Source: Hygrophila difformis
Taxonomy: Eukaryota; Streptophyta; Magnoliopsida; Lamiales; Acanthaceae
Direction of reading: 5' to 3'
NCBI GenBank assembly: GCA_030278955.1
Contig: JAOANR010000004.1
Location: 2,675,625 to 2,739,624, forward strand
Length of the DNA stretch: 64,000 nt
Under the pieces are notes generated by a model. It was not told the origin of the DNA, searched no databases, and was given only the letters and a program-made list of their open reading frames with translations. This document shows positions 22,951 through 35,081 of the stretch, piece after piece (within the stretch, counting starts at the first letter, position 1; each line of letters opens with the position of its first letter). A program made the position numbers and the translations under genes.

Positions 22951-23055
22951 AGCTGGCGCTGAAAAGTGCATTTGGAGGTCCTGCCGAATTTCGTGACAAG
23001 AGAATATTGAAGGAGATACTGAGATTGGAATTTGGGACGAACCAAGGTGGAGATT

Positions 23056-23534
23056 TGTCAAAGTTTGGTCCGCCCAATTTAATGGGTTAGGTGGACATTG
23101 ATTTTTTAATAAATTTTGTCTCCCAAGCTTGTCCAACTTAGCTGCTGCTCACGTGCATTTCCTGTACATTTTTCTGCTGCGAATTGTGGGCGACTCTTGC
23201 TATAAATACATGGCCCTTTTATTGTTTCCATGCACCCCATCCCAGCTGAAAGAGAGAGAGCCTGATCAAGGCATTAATTGCCTTGTGAGCCAGTGCTTTT
23301 TTAGGCTTTTATGAGTCTTCCTTGTCGAGTGGGTTTTGTCTGTCAGAAAATTATTTCCAAAACCCTTTTGTAATATTTCTCCGTCATAGTGAAATAATAA
23401 TTCGGTGGGGCCCGGAGGACGTAGGCAAATTTGTGCCGAACCTCGTTAAATATTGGTGTTTTCTTTATTGTTTAATTAATAGCTCTATTATTCGGGTATA
23501 ATTTTAGGTGGAAACTGACCCGATTTCCACAACA
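23056..23534 (+). repeat. 3' LTR of the copia element
   Basis: Homologous to 18330-18811 end to end with scattered substitutions and short indels. It is followed directly by the tgtct target duplication. Confidence 0.9.
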
Positions 23535-23539
23535 TGTCT

Positions 23540-24113
23540 CTTATAGAGTTTCCGTTTTGATAAATCGTTGTTTTCTCAACATGTTATTCATCTGTTGGCT
23601 GATTTGATGTTCCTTGTTACCCCCGATAACTAAATTAAATTTTTGTTTCAAGTAAATAGACAGACATGTTTCTAGTAAGGGTTGTATTCATAACATGGGG
23701 GGTTTGCATACTGCAATGGTGCGTCTGTTTGAGAAACTAGAAGTATTCTGGCTATATTGTGGCAATTCTGCAGCATAGATTGATTGAATTGTTTTGTTTT
23801 CCTTAACAACTTATTTAATACAGAGTACTATTAAATTAAGCAGCAACCGATGCTAATATTACTTGTTCATACAATTAGTTCAATTATTGATCTTTACTTT
23901 CATATATACTTTATGATTTTTCCACACTCCCCGGAAAGAATGAAATAGTGTTAATAGTCTGATTGTAGAGTACAGTACCATTGACCACAATCCAATTTTC
24001 TGAGCAAAACTCTAGATCTTCTGTCTCAGAAAATTTGTATGTAATGTATGTTTGAATTTTAAATAGTGGAGAACATATATAGATATGCACTAATTATGTG
24101 TAATTCTTTCTAC
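23540..24113. other. Unassigned AT-rich sequence
   Basis: This continues the locus interrupted by the copia element. It could be intron or intergenic DNA; no exon, conserved frame or terminal repeat is visible. Confidence 0.4.
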
Positions 24114-24291
24114 GGATGGCAATTGGACCCGGCCAACCCGAGAACCGACCCGGACCCAACCCGTTTAGCGCGGTTCGGGTCCACCTTTTCGGGTCTTGGG
24201 TCGGGTCCAATTTAAATTTCGGGTTGGGTCGGGTCTTGGGTTTAGGGGTAGACCTAGACCCGACCCGAATAGGTTTTAAAGGAAAGAAGCC
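24114..24291. repeat. GGGTCGGG/CCCGACCC low-complexity repeat
   Basis: The segment starts GGATGGCAATTGGACCCGG and contains many copies of gggtcgggt and its complement. This composition is common in non-autonomous hAT-type repeats of plants. No second terminus is visible because the MITE cluster starts immediately after it. Confidence 0.5.
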
Positions 24292-24294
24292 TTA

Positions 24295-24752
24295 GGGCCT
24301 GTTTGGATTGGCTTTTGAAAAAAGCAGAAGCCAAAAGTAGAAGCAGAAGCAGAAGTCAAAAGCAAAAGCATGTAACTTTTGTGTTTGGATGGAATGTTTT
24401 AAAAGCGGTTTTTTTCTAAAAAATATGTTTGGATGAATAAAAATGAAAAGTGCTTTTAGAGTGTGGTAATTACCAAAAAGGACATGCTACTTAATATGAT
24501 AATAAGATATATTTATAGTGTAATTTATATTAAGTAGTGAGGGTATTTAAGTCCTTGCACATTTTACGAGGTGCTTTTGGCTTCTGCTTTTGGGAGAAGC
24601 ACCCCTGGGCTGCTTCTTCCAGAAGCACTTTTTTCGCTTTTCGAGGTGCTTTTGCTTTTTCTTGAAAGCCAAAACAAACACCTAATTTCTACTAGAAGTG
24701 CTTTTGGCAGAAGTAAAAGCCAAAAGCACCTTCCTAGAAGCCAATCCAAACG
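24295..24752 (+). mobile_element. Family A MITE, first copy
   Basis: Preceded by TTA (24292-24294), it starts GGGCCTGTTTGGATTGGC and ends AGCCAATCCAAACG, where the outer bases of the right terminus are lost at the join to the next copy. Confidence 0.7.
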
Positions 24753-24759
24753 AAGTGAG

Positions 24760-27735
24760 GCTGTTTGGAATGGCTTCTAGGGAGGTGCTTTTGGCTTTTG
24801 CTTCTGCCAGAAGCACTTCTAATGGAAATTAGGTGTTTGTTTTGGCTTTTAAGAAAAAGCAAAAGCACCTCGAAAAGCCAAAAAAGTGCTTCTGGGAGAA
24901 GCAGCCCAGGGGGTGCTTCTCCCAAAAGCAGAAGCCAAAAGCACCTCGTAAAATGTGCAAGGACTTAAGGGCCCGTTTGGATTGGCTTTTAAAAAAAGCA
25001 GAAGCCAAAAGTAGAAGCAGAAGCAGAAGTCAAAAGCAAAAGCATGTAACTTTTGTGTTTGGATGGAATGTTTGAAAAGCGGTTTTTTCTAAAAAATATG
25101 TTTGGATGAATAAAAATGAGAAGTGCTTTTGGAATGAAGTAAATACCAAAAAGGACATGCTACTTAATATGATAATAAGATATATTTATAGTGTAATTTA
25201 TACAGTATTAAGTAGTGGGGGTATTTAAGTCCTTGCACATTTTACGAGGTGCTTTTGGCTTCTGCTTTTGGGAGGAGCACCCCTGGGCTGCTTCTCCCAA
25301 AAGAACATTTTTCGCTTTTCGATGTGCTTTTGCTTTTTCTTAAAAGCCAAAACAAACAAGTAATTTCTACTAGAAGGGCTTTTGGCAGAAGTAAAACCCA
25401 AAAGCATCTCCCTAAAGCCAATCCAAACGGGGTGTTTATTTGTGCGTTTTGGGACAGATTATCTGATTATTGCGTTTGCAAAACGTAAATAATCAGTTAA
25501 TCCTGTTTGTGTACTAACTTCTAATAATCTATTATTTGCGTTTTGAGGGAATGAAAACGCTATTTTCTTGCAGCTACAATTTGGTGCTGCAAGAAAATTG
25601 CATTTAGAGCCTGTTTGGAATGACTTTTTTCCAAGTGCTTTTGGCTTTTGCTTTTGCCAAAAGCCTTTTGAAGAAAAAAGAGTGTTTGTTTTGGCTTTTT
25701 AGAAAAAAGCAAAAGCACCTCGAAAAGCTGCAAAAGTGCTTCTGGAAGAAGCAGCCCAGGGGGTGCTTCTCCGAAAAGCAGAAGCCAAAAGCACCTAGTA
25801 ATGCGTGCAAAGTCTTAAATGCCCCTACTACTTAATATAAATTACACTATAAATATATCTTATTCCCATATAAAAAGTATGTTCTTTTTGGTAATTACTT
25901 CATTTCAAAAGCACTTTTTACTTTTAGACATCCAAACACACTTTTAAGAAAAAGCTGCTTTTCAAACATTTCATCCAAACACAAAAGTTACCTGCTTCTG
26001 CTTTTGGCTTTCACTTCTGCTTCTGCTTTTGGCTTCTGCTTTTTTCAAAAGCCAATCCAAACGGGCCCTTAGAGGCTGTTTGGAATGGCTTCTAGGGAGG
26101 TGCTTTTGGCTTTTGCTTCTGCCAGAAGCACTTCTAATGGAAATTAGGTGTTTGTTTTGGCTTTTAAGAAAAAGCAAAAGCACCTCGAAAAGCCAAAAAA
26201 GTGCTTCTGGGAGAAGGGGCTGCTCCCAAAAGCAGAAGCCAAAAGCACCTCGTAAAATGTGCAAGGACCGTTTGGATAGGCTTTTAAAAAAAAGAAGAAG
26301 CCAAAAGTAGAAGCAGAAGCAGAAGTCAAAAGCAAAAACATGTAACTTTTGTGTTTGGATGGAATGTTTGAAAAGCGGTTTTTTCTAAAAAATATGTTTG
26401 GATGAATAAAAATGAAAAGTGCTTTTGGAATGAAGTAATTATCAAAAAGGACATGCTACTTAATATGATAATAAGATATATTTATAGTGTAATTTATATT
26501 AAGTAGTGGGGGTATTTAAGTCCTTGCACATTTTACGAGGTGCTTTTGGCTTCTGCTTTTGGGAGAAGCACCCCTGGGCTGCTTCTCCCAGAAGCACTTT
26601 TTTCGCTTTTCGATGTGCTTTTGCTTTTTCTTAAAAGCCAAAACAAACACCTAATTTCTACTAGAAGGGCTTTTGGCAGAAGTAAAGGCAAAAGCACCTC
26701 CCTAAAAGCCAATCCAAACGGGTGTTTGTTTGTGCGTTTTGGGACAGATTATCAGATTATTGCGTTTGCAAAACGTAAATAATCAGTTAATCCTATTTGT
26801 TTACTAACTTCTAATAATCTATTATATGCGTTTTGAGGGAATGAAAACGCTATTTTCTTGCAGCTACAATTTGGTGCTGCAAGAAAATTGCGTTAGAGGC
26901 TGTTTGGAATGGCTTCTAGGGAGGTGCTTTTGGTTTTTGCTTCTGCCAGAAGCACTTCTAATGGAAATTAGGTGTTTGTTTTGGCTTTTAAGAAAAAGCA
27001 AAAGCACCTCGAAAAGCCAAAAAAGTGCTTCTGGGAGAAGCAGCCCAGGGTGGGCTGCTCCCAAAAGCAGAAGCCAAAAGCACCTCGTAAAATGTGCAAG
27101 GACCGTTTGGATTGGCTTTTAAAAAAAGCAGAAGCCAAAAGTAGAAGCAGAAGCAGAAGTCAAAAGCAAAAGCATGTAACTTTTGTGTTTGGATGGAATG
27201 TTTGAAAAGCGGTTTTTTCTAAAAAATATGTTTGGATGAATAAAAATGAAAAGTGCTTTTGGAATGAAGTAATTACCAAAAAGGACATGCTACTTAATAT
27301 GATAATAAGAAATATTTATAGTGTAATTTATATTAAGTAGTGGGGGTATTTAAGTCCTTGCACATTTTACGAGGTGCTTTTGGCTTCTGCTTTTGGGAGA
27401 AGCACCCCTGGGCTGCTTCTTACAGAAGCACTTTTTTCGCTTTTCGATGTGCTTTTGCTTTTTCTTAAAAGCCAAAACAAACACCTAATTTCTACTAGAA
27501 GGGCTTTTGGCAGAAATAAAAGCCAAAAGCACCTCCCTAAAAGCCAATCCAAACGGGTGTTTGTTTGTGCGTTTTGGGACAGATTATCTGATTATTGCGT
27601 TTGCAAAACGTAAATAATCAGTTAATCCTGTTTGTGTACTAACTTCTAATAATCTATTATTTGCGTTTTGAGGGAATGAAAACGCTATTTTCTTGCAGCT
27701 ACAATTTGGTGCTGCAAGAAAATTGCGTTTAGAGC
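24760..27735. repeat. Three tandem composite units of MITE A, partial A and MITE B
   Basis: A unit of about 830 bp occurs at roughly 24760-25606, 26072-26895 and 26896-27735. It is made of a partial inverted family A copy starting gctgtttggaatggcttctag, a full family A copy and a family B copy. A complete family A element (25607-26068) separates the first two. The same nested joints are shared by all three units, which points to segmental duplication rather than independent insertions. Confidence 0.7.
25607..26068 (-). mobile_element. Complete family A MITE with TTA duplication
   Basis: A 462-bp copy bounded by TTA at 25604-25606 and 26069-26071. The termini are GAGCCTGTTTGGAATGAC and the complement of GGGCCCGTTTGGATTGGC. 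The TTA duplication and GGGCC termini fit Tourist (PIF/Harbinger) MITEs. Confidence 0.8.
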
Positions 27736-29279
27736 CTGTTTGGAATGACTTTTTTCCAAGTGCTTTTGGCTTTTGCTTTTGCCAAAAGCACTTTTGAAGA
27801 AAAAAGAGTGTTTGTTTTGGCTTTTTAGAAAAAAAGCAAAAGCACCTCGAAAAGCTGCAAAAGTGCTTTTGGGAGAAGCAGCCCAGGGGGTGCTTCTCCG
27901 AAAAGCAGAAGCCAAAAGCACCTAGTAATGCGTGCAAAGTCTTAAATGCCCCTACTACTTAATATAAATTACACTATAAATATATCTTATTCCCATATAA
28001 AAAGTATGTCCTTTTTGGTAATTACTTCATTTCAAAAGCACTTTTTACTTTTACACATCCAAACACACTTTTAAGAAAAAGCTGCTTTTCAAACATTTCA
28101 TCCAAATACGGGCCTGTTTGGATTGGCTTTTGAAAAAAGCAGAAGCCAAAAGTAGAAGCAGAAGCAGAAGTCAAAAGCAAAAGCATGTAACTTTTGTGTT
28201 TGGATGGAATGTTTGAAAAGCGGCTTTTTCTAAAAAATATGTTTGGATGAATAAAAATGAAAAGTGCTTTTAGAGTGTGGTAATTACCAAAAAGGACATG
28301 CTACTTAATATGATAATAAGATATATTTATAGTGTAATTTATATTAAGTAGTGAGGGTATTTAAGTCCTTGCACATTTTACGAGGTGCTTTTGGCTTCTG
28401 CTTTTGGGAGAAGCACCCCTGAGCTGCTTCTTCCAGAAGCACTTTTTTCGCTTTTCGAGGTGCTTTTGCTTTTTCTTAAAAGCCAAAACAAACACCTAAT
28501 TTCTACTAGAAGTGCTTTTGGCAGAAGCAAAAGCCAAAAACACCTCCCTAGAAGCCAATCCAAACGGGCTCAAAGTGCTTCTAGAAGAAGCAGCCCAGGT
28601 GGTGCTTCTCCGAAAAGCAGAAGCCAAAAGCATCTAGTAATGTGTGCAGAGTCATAAATGCCCCTATTAATTTATTTAAATTACACTATAAATATATACT
28701 ATCATATATAAATAGCATATCCTTTTTGGTAATTTACACATTTCAAAAGCACTTTTCACTTTTATACATCCAAACACACTATTGAAAAAAATATGCTTTT
28801 TAAATATTCCATCCAAACACAAAAAGTTAGCTGCTTCTGCTTTTGGCTTTCACTTCTGCTTCTGCTTTTGGCTTCTGCTTTTTTAAAAGCCAATCCAAAC
28901 GGGCCCTTAGAGTGTGGTAAGTACCAAAAAGGACATGCTAGTTAATATGATAATAATATATATTTATAGTGTAATTTATATTAAGTAGTGGGGGTATTTA
29001 AGTCCTTGCACATTTTACGATGTGCTTTTGGCTTCTGCTTTTGGGAGAAGCACCCCCAAAAGCACTTTTTTGGCTTTTGGGAGAAGCACCCCCAAAAGCA
29101 GAAAGCAGAAGCAGAAGTGAAAGCCAAAAGCAGAAGCAGGTAACTTTAAAAAATATGTTTGGTTGAATAAAAATGAAAAGTGCTTTTGGATTGTAGTAAT
29201 TACCAAAAAGGACGTGATACTTAATATGATAATAAGATATATTTATAGTGTAATTTATATTAAGTAGTGGGGGTATTTA

Positions 29280-29667
29280 GAGGGTGTTTGGATGTGCCTT
29301 TTAAAAAGTGCTGCAGCGTTTAGAAAACGGATAATCAGATAATTGCTGTAACAAAACGAGCTGTAGAAAATTAAGTGTTTGGATGAGTTTATGTTGTTTC
29401 AAATCGTAATAATCAGATAATCATTAAAAAGTGTTTGGATTTGCGTTTTCCATTACCTCAAAAGGTAACAATATAGTAAAATCTATTTTTAGCTACGCAA
29501 TTTTCTTGCAGCACCAAATTGTAGCTGCAAGAAAATAGCGTTTTCATTCCCTCAAAACGCAAATAATAAATTATTAGAAGTTAGTACACAAACAGGATTA
29601 ACTGATTATTTACGTTTTGCAAACGCAATAATCAGATAATCTGTCCCAAAACACACAAACAAACACC
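29280..29667. mobile_element. Most complete family B MITE
   Basis: It starts GAGGGTGTTTGGATGTGCC after TTA (29277-29279) and ends AACAAACACCC, inverted to the start. The right end runs straight into a family A copy, so the second target duplication is lost. It contains repeated aatcagataat words and the hairpin-like ttcttgcagc/gctgcaagaa pair. Confidence 0.65.
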
Positions 29668-30971
29668 CGTTTGGATTGGCTTTTAGGGAGGTGCTTTTGG
29701 CTTTTACTTCTGCCAAAAGCCCTTCTATTAGAAATTAGGTGTTTGTTTTGGCTTTTAAGAAAAAGCAAAAGCACATCGAAAAGCGAAAAAAATGCTTCTG
29801 GGAGAAGCAGCCCAGGGGTGCTTCTCCCAAAAGCAAGCCAAAAGCACCTCGTAAAATGTGCAAGGACTTAAATACCCCCACTACTTAATATAAATTACAC
29901 TATAAATATATCTTATTATCATATTAAGTAGCATGTCCTTTTTGATAATTACTTCATTCCAAAAGCACTTTTCATTTTTATTCATCCAAACATATTTTTT
30001 AGAAAAAACCGCTTTTCAAACATTCCATCCAAACACAAAAGTTACATGCTTTTGCTTTTGACTTCTGCTTCTGCTTCTACTTTTGGCTTCTGCTTTTTTT
30101 AAAAGCCAATCCAAACGGTCCTTGCACATTTTACGAGGTGCTTTTCGCTTCTGCTTTTGGGAGAAGCACCCCCTGGGCTGCTTCTCCCAGAAGCACTTTT
30201 TTGGCTTTTCGAGGTGCTTTTGTTTTTTCTTAAAAGCCAAAACAAACACCTAATTTCCATTAGAAGTGCTTCTGGCAGAAGCAAAAGCCAAAAGCACCTC
30301 CCTAGAAGCCATTCCAAACAGCCTCTAAGGGCCCGTTTGGATTGGCTTTTGAAAAAAGCAGAAGCCAAAAGCAGAAGCAGAAGTGAAAGCCAAAAGTAGA
30401 AGCAGGTAACTTTTGTGTTTGGATGAAATGTTTGAAAAGCAGCTTTTTCTTAAAAGTGTGTTTGGATGTGTAAAAGTAAAAAGTGCTTTTGAAATGAAGT
30501 AATTACCAAAAAGGACATACTTTTTATATGGGAATAAGATATATTTATAGTGTAATTTATATTAAGTAGTAGGGGCATTTAAGACTTTGCACGCATTACT
30601 AGGTGCTTTTGGCTTCTGCTTTTCGGAGAAGCACCCCCTGGGCTGCTTCTCCCAGAAGCACTTTTGCAGCTTTTCGAGGTGCTTTTGCTTTTTTCTAAAA
30701 AGCCAAAACAAACACTCTTTTTTCTTCAAAAGTGCTTTTGGCAAAAGCAAAAGCCAAAAGCACTTGGAAAAAAGTCATTCCTGCAATTTTCTTGCAGCAC
30801 CAAATTGTAGCTGCAAGAAAATAGCGTTTTCATTCCCTCAAAACGCAAATAATAGATTATTAGAAGTTAGTACACAAACAGGATTAACTACTTATTTACG
30901 TTTTGCAAACGCAATAATCAGATAATCTGTCTCAAAACGCACAAATAAACACCCGTTTGGATTGGCTTTTA

Positions 30972-31434
30972 GGGCCCGTTTGGATTGGCTTTTGAAAAAA
31001 GCAGAAGCCAAAAGTAGAAGCAGAAGCAGAAGTCAAAAGCAAAAGCATGTAACTTTTGTGTTTGGATGGAATGTTTGAAAAGCGGCTTTTTCTAAAAAAT
31101 ATGTTTGGATGAATAAAAATGAAAAGTGCTTTTAAAGTGTGGTAATTACCAAAAAGGACATGCTACTTAATATGATAATGAGATATATTTATAGTGTAAT
31201 TTATATTAAGTAGTGGGGGTATTTAAGTCATTGCACATTTTACGAGGTGCTTTTGGCTTCTGCTTTTGGGAGAAGCACCCCATGGGCTGCTTCTCCCAGA
31301 AGCACTTTTTTCGCTTTTCGAGGTGCTTTTGCTTTTTCTTAAAAGCCAAAACAAACACCTAATTTCTACTAGAAGTGCTTTTGGCAGAAACAAAAGCCAA
31401 AAGCACCTCCCTAGAAGCCAATCCAAACGGGCTC
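30972..31434 (+). mobile_element. Complete family A MITE with TTA duplication
   Basis: A 463-bp copy starting GGGCCCGTTTGGATTGGC and ending AGCCAATCCAAACGGGCTC. It is flanked by TTA at 30969-30971 and 31435-31437. Confidence 0.8.
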
Positions 31435-33088
31435 TTAGGGAGGTGCTTTTGGCTTTTACTTCTGCCAAAAGCCCTTCTAGTAGAAATTAGGTGTTTGTTT
31501 TGGCTTTTAAGAAAAAGCAAAAGCACATCGAAAAGCGAAAAAAGTGCTTCTGGGAGAAGCAGCCCAGGGGTGCTCCTCCCAAAAGCAGAAGCCAAAAGCA
31601 CCTCGTAAAATGTGCAAGGACTTAAATACCCCCACTACTTAATATAAATTACACTATAAATATATCTTATTATCATATTAAGTAGCATGTCGTTTTTGGT
31701 AATTACTTCATTCCAAAAGCACTTTTCATTTTTATTCATCCAAATATATTTTTTAGAAAAAACCGCTTTTCAAACATTCCATCCAAACACAAAAGTTACA
31801 TGCTTTTGCTTTTGACTTCTGCTTCTGCTTCTACTTTTGGCTTCTACTTTTTTTAAAAGCCAATCCAAACGGTCCTTGCACATTTTACGAGGTGCTTTTG
31901 GCTTCTGCTTTTGGGAGAAGCACCCCCTGGACTGCTTCTCCCAGAAGCACTTTTTTGGCTTTTCGAGGTGCTTTTGCTTTTTCTTAAAAGCCAAAACAAA
32001 CACCTAATTTCCATTAGAAGTGCTTCTGGCAGAAGCAAAAGCCAAAAGCACCTCCCTAGAAGCCATTCCAAACAGCCTCTTTTGCAGTTTTTCGAGGTGC
32101 TTTTGCTTTTTCTAAAAAGTCAAAACAAACACTCTTTTTTCTTCAAAAGTGCTTTTGGCAGAAGCAAAAACCAAAAGCACTTGGAAAAAAGCCAATCCAA
32201 ACAGGCTCTAAAAGCACTTTTCATTTTTATTCATCCAAACATATTTTTCAGAAAAAGCCACGTTTCAAACATTCCATCCAAACACAAAAGTTACATGCTT
32301 TTGCTTTTGACTTCTGCTTCTGCTTCTACTTTTGGCTTCTGTTTTTTTCAAAAGCCAATCCAAACGGGCCCAGGGTGTTTTGCTTTTCCAAGTGCTTTTG
32401 GCTTTTGCTTCTGCCAAAAGCACTTTTGAAGGAAAAAAAGTGTTTGTTTTGGCTTTTTAGAAAAAGCAAAAGCACCTCGAAAAACTGCAAAAGTGCTTCT
32501 GGGAGAAGCAGCCCAGGTGGTGCTTCTCCGAAAAGCAGAAGCCAAAAGCACCTAATAATGTGTGCAGAGTCATAAGTGCCCCTATTAATTTATTTAAATT
32601 ACACTATAAATATATACTATCATATATAAATAGCATATCTTTTTTTGTAATTTACACATTTCAAAAGCACTTTTCACTTTTACACATCCAAACACACTTT
32701 TGAAAAAAAAACTGCTTTTCAAACATTCCATCCAAACACAAAAGTTAGCTGCTTCTGCTTTTAGCTTTCACTTCTGCTTCTGCTTCTGCTTTTGGCTTCT
32801 ACTTTTTTTAAAAGCCAATCCAAACGGGCCCTTAGCAAGGTACTTTTGGCTTTTGCTTCTGCCAAAAGCACTTTTAGTGGAAAATAAACGTTTGGTTTGG
32901 CTTTTTAAAAAATATAGAAGCACCTCGAAAAGCTGCAAAAGTACTTCTGGGAGAAGCAGACCAGGGGTGCGCAGCCCAGGGGTGCTTCTCTGAAAAGCAG
33001 AAGCCAAAAGCACTTCGTAAAATGTGCAAAGACTTAAATACCCTCATGATTTAATATAAATATACTACAAATATATCTTATTATCATA

Positions 33089-33348
33089 CTTCCTCCGTTC
33101 TCAAATGTTTATTACAAACCAATTTTTCATGCAGTTCAATGCACATTTTAAACCATTAATAACTCAAGTTTGGTACAAGTAAAAATTTTAGAAGTTCGAT
33201 ATTTAAAAACTACACGACGAGACGAATATAACAAGATCTCACTTGACTATATTGTAACTTGTATAAGTATGATAAAACTTTAAGTAAAAGTCTGTGTGTG
33301 AATAATAATTTTTTTTCAAATGTCAAAAACATTTGAGAATGGAGGAAG
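33089..33348. mobile_element. Stowaway MITE inserted into a family A copy
   Basis: A 260-bp element starts CTTCCTCCGTTCTCAAATGT and ends with its inverse ACATTTGAGAATGGAGGAAG, flanked by TA at 33087-33088 and 33349-33350. The host repeat is interrupted between cttattatca and ttaagtagcatg. The uninterrupted version is visible nearby at about 29917 and 31668, an empty site within the same window. Confidence 0.92.
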
Positions 33349-34182
33349 TATTAAGTAGCATGTCCGTTTTGGTAATTTACACATTTCAAAAGCACTTTTC
33401 ATTTTTACACATCCAAACACACTTTTGAAAAAAACTGCTTTTCAAACATTCTATCCAAACACAAAAGTTATATGCTTCTATTTTGGCTTTCACTTCTGCT
33501 ATGCTTTTGGCTTCTGCTTTTCTCAAAAGCAGGATTGGCTTTTGAAAAAAAGCAGAAGCCAAAAGTAGAAGCAGAAGCAGAAATCAAAAACAAAAGCATG
33601 TAACTTTTGTGCCCGTTTGGAATGGTTTTTTTCCAAGTGCTTTTGGCTTTTGCTTCTGCCAAAAGCACTTTTAAAGAAAAAAGAGTGTTTGTTTTGGCTT
33701 TTTAGAAAAAAGCAAAAGCACCTCGAAAAGCTGCAAAAGTGCTTCTGGGAGAAGCAGCCCAGGGGGTGCTTCTCCGAAAAGCAGAAGCCAAAAGCACCTA
33801 GTAATGTGTGCAGAGTCATAAATGCCCCTATTAATTTATTTTAATTACACTATAAATATATACTATTATATATAAATAGCATATCCTTTTTGGTAATTTA
33901 CACATTTCAAAAGCACTTTTCACTTTTACATATCCAAACACACTTTTGAAAAAAAACTGCTTTTCAAACATTTCATCCAAACACAAAAGTTACCTGCTTC
34001 TGCTTTTGGCTTTCACTTCTGCTTCTGCTTTTGGCTTCTGTTTTTTTTAAAACCAATCCAAACGGGCCCGTATTTGGATGGAATGTTTGAAAAGCTGTTT
34101 TTTCTAAAAAATATGTTTGGATGAATAAAAATGAAAAGTGCTTTTAGAGTGTAGTAATTACCAAAAAGGACATGCTATTTAA

Positions 34183-34640
34183 GGCCATCTCCAATGGTAC
34201 ACTAAAACCTAAAATGGGCTGGCATCTTCTCTCCAACAATACCCTAAAACCAAACCTATTTTAAGTTTTTTGATTTTTATGAATAGTAAATGCTCAAATT
34301 TGAGTATTTACTATTCATAAACCTATATCACTTTTGCAATTAAATTAATTACAATTTCATCCCTCAAATTATTGCAAATTTATTAAAATTTTAATTTAAA
34401 AATAGAAGACAATTTTTTTTAAAATTTGTATTATGATTAATAATTTTATAATTTATGCATTTTTTTTTACTTTATATCTAATTAGATTAAAGATTTTAAG
34501 TTTATTTTTTGGTTTTTAAGAATTTTATTTTATAAAATAAAATTTAAACATAAAGATAACTAAATAAGTTTGTATGATAAAGAATATATAGAGAATATTC
34601 TTTTGAGTTTGAGTTTAGTGTAAATGGTTGGAGATGAATT
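34183..34640. mobile_element. MITE-like element with CATCTCCAA termini
   Basis: The left end, GGCCATCTCCAATGGTACAC, is inverted at about 34612-34640, where TTTAGTGTAAATGGTTGGAG reads outward. The interior is A/T-rich and non-coding. I could not settle the target duplication, so the superfamily is left open. Confidence 0.55.
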
Positions 34641-34756
34641 ACTGTTTGATGTGACATTTATTGTAAAATGGTAAAATGGTTTTGAGTATATGTTTGATGT
34701 GACATTTACTGTAAAATGATAAAATTGGTAAAATGGGTTTGAGTATAGTGTTTTAT

Positions 34757-34912
34757 CCATAGTTATCAAAATCGCGATCCTGATCTTAGGATCGCACGAT
34801 CCTACGATCCTACCAAAGAAAAACGATCCGGATCGCCGTAGGATCGCAAATGTGATAGGATCGGGATGGGATCGGTAGGATCGTAGGATCGCTGCAGGAT
34901 CCTACGATCCTA
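34757..34912. repeat. GATC-rich palindromic low-complexity block
   Basis: Many overlapping copies of aggatcgt/acgatcct in both orientations make this about 155-bp block highly self-complementary. It shows no coding capacity. Confidence 0.6.
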
Positions 34913-35081
34913 CTCCTTAGGGTTTTTTTTTTTGGGAGAAAAATTTATTTATTGTCTCTAACTTTTTATGGTTTTGATTATGATGATGTTATTTTTGTCA
35001 ATTTTATTTAATGTATCTTTCCATATATTGAACTCAAAATTGTTGGGTTTCATGTCAATGTTTAACTTCTATTGAATTATG

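Larger units (their letters stand above)
18330..23534 (+). mobile_element. Ty1/copia element, Tork/Tnt1-like, degenerate coding region
   Basis: Two LTRs of 482 and 479 bp (TGTCAAAG ... CCACAACA) enclose an initiator-Met primer site, a broken gag-pol in copia order (gag, protease, integrase, RT, RNase H) and a purine tract (aaggtggagat) before the right LTR. The target duplication tgtct is at 18325-18329 and 23535-23539. The LTRs differ at roughly a dozen positions by eye (about 3%), so the insertion is clearly older than the Tekay-like one. The integrase and gag wording resembles Tnt1/Tork elements. Confidence 0.92.
24295..34180. repeat. About 10-kb cluster of duplicated Tourist-like MITEs
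   Basis: Almost every base belongs to copies of two related MITE families. Family A is about 460 bp with termini GGGCCCGTTTGGATTGGCTT and TTA duplications, and is full of AGAAGC/GCTTCT and AAAAGC/GCTTTT words. Family B has termini GGGTGTTTG and contains gcgttttgagggaatgaaaa and ttcttgcagct. Copies face both ways. Left of about 28900 family B reads in one orientation (25430, 26722, 27556), right of it in the other (29490, 30785), so the cluster is broadly an inverted duplication. The many short open frames (for example FWLLLLPEALL-type) are by-products of the repeat and are not genes. Confidence 0.85.

Noticed and set aside
24564..33844. Dozens of 60-170-aa frames rich in Leu, Phe, Lys and Ser (FWLLLLPEALL and KSTSKSQKSASGRSSPG types) on both strands.
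   Set aside because: They are translations of the same MITE repeats and their inverted copies, recur with every copy and in all orientations, and carry no family signature.
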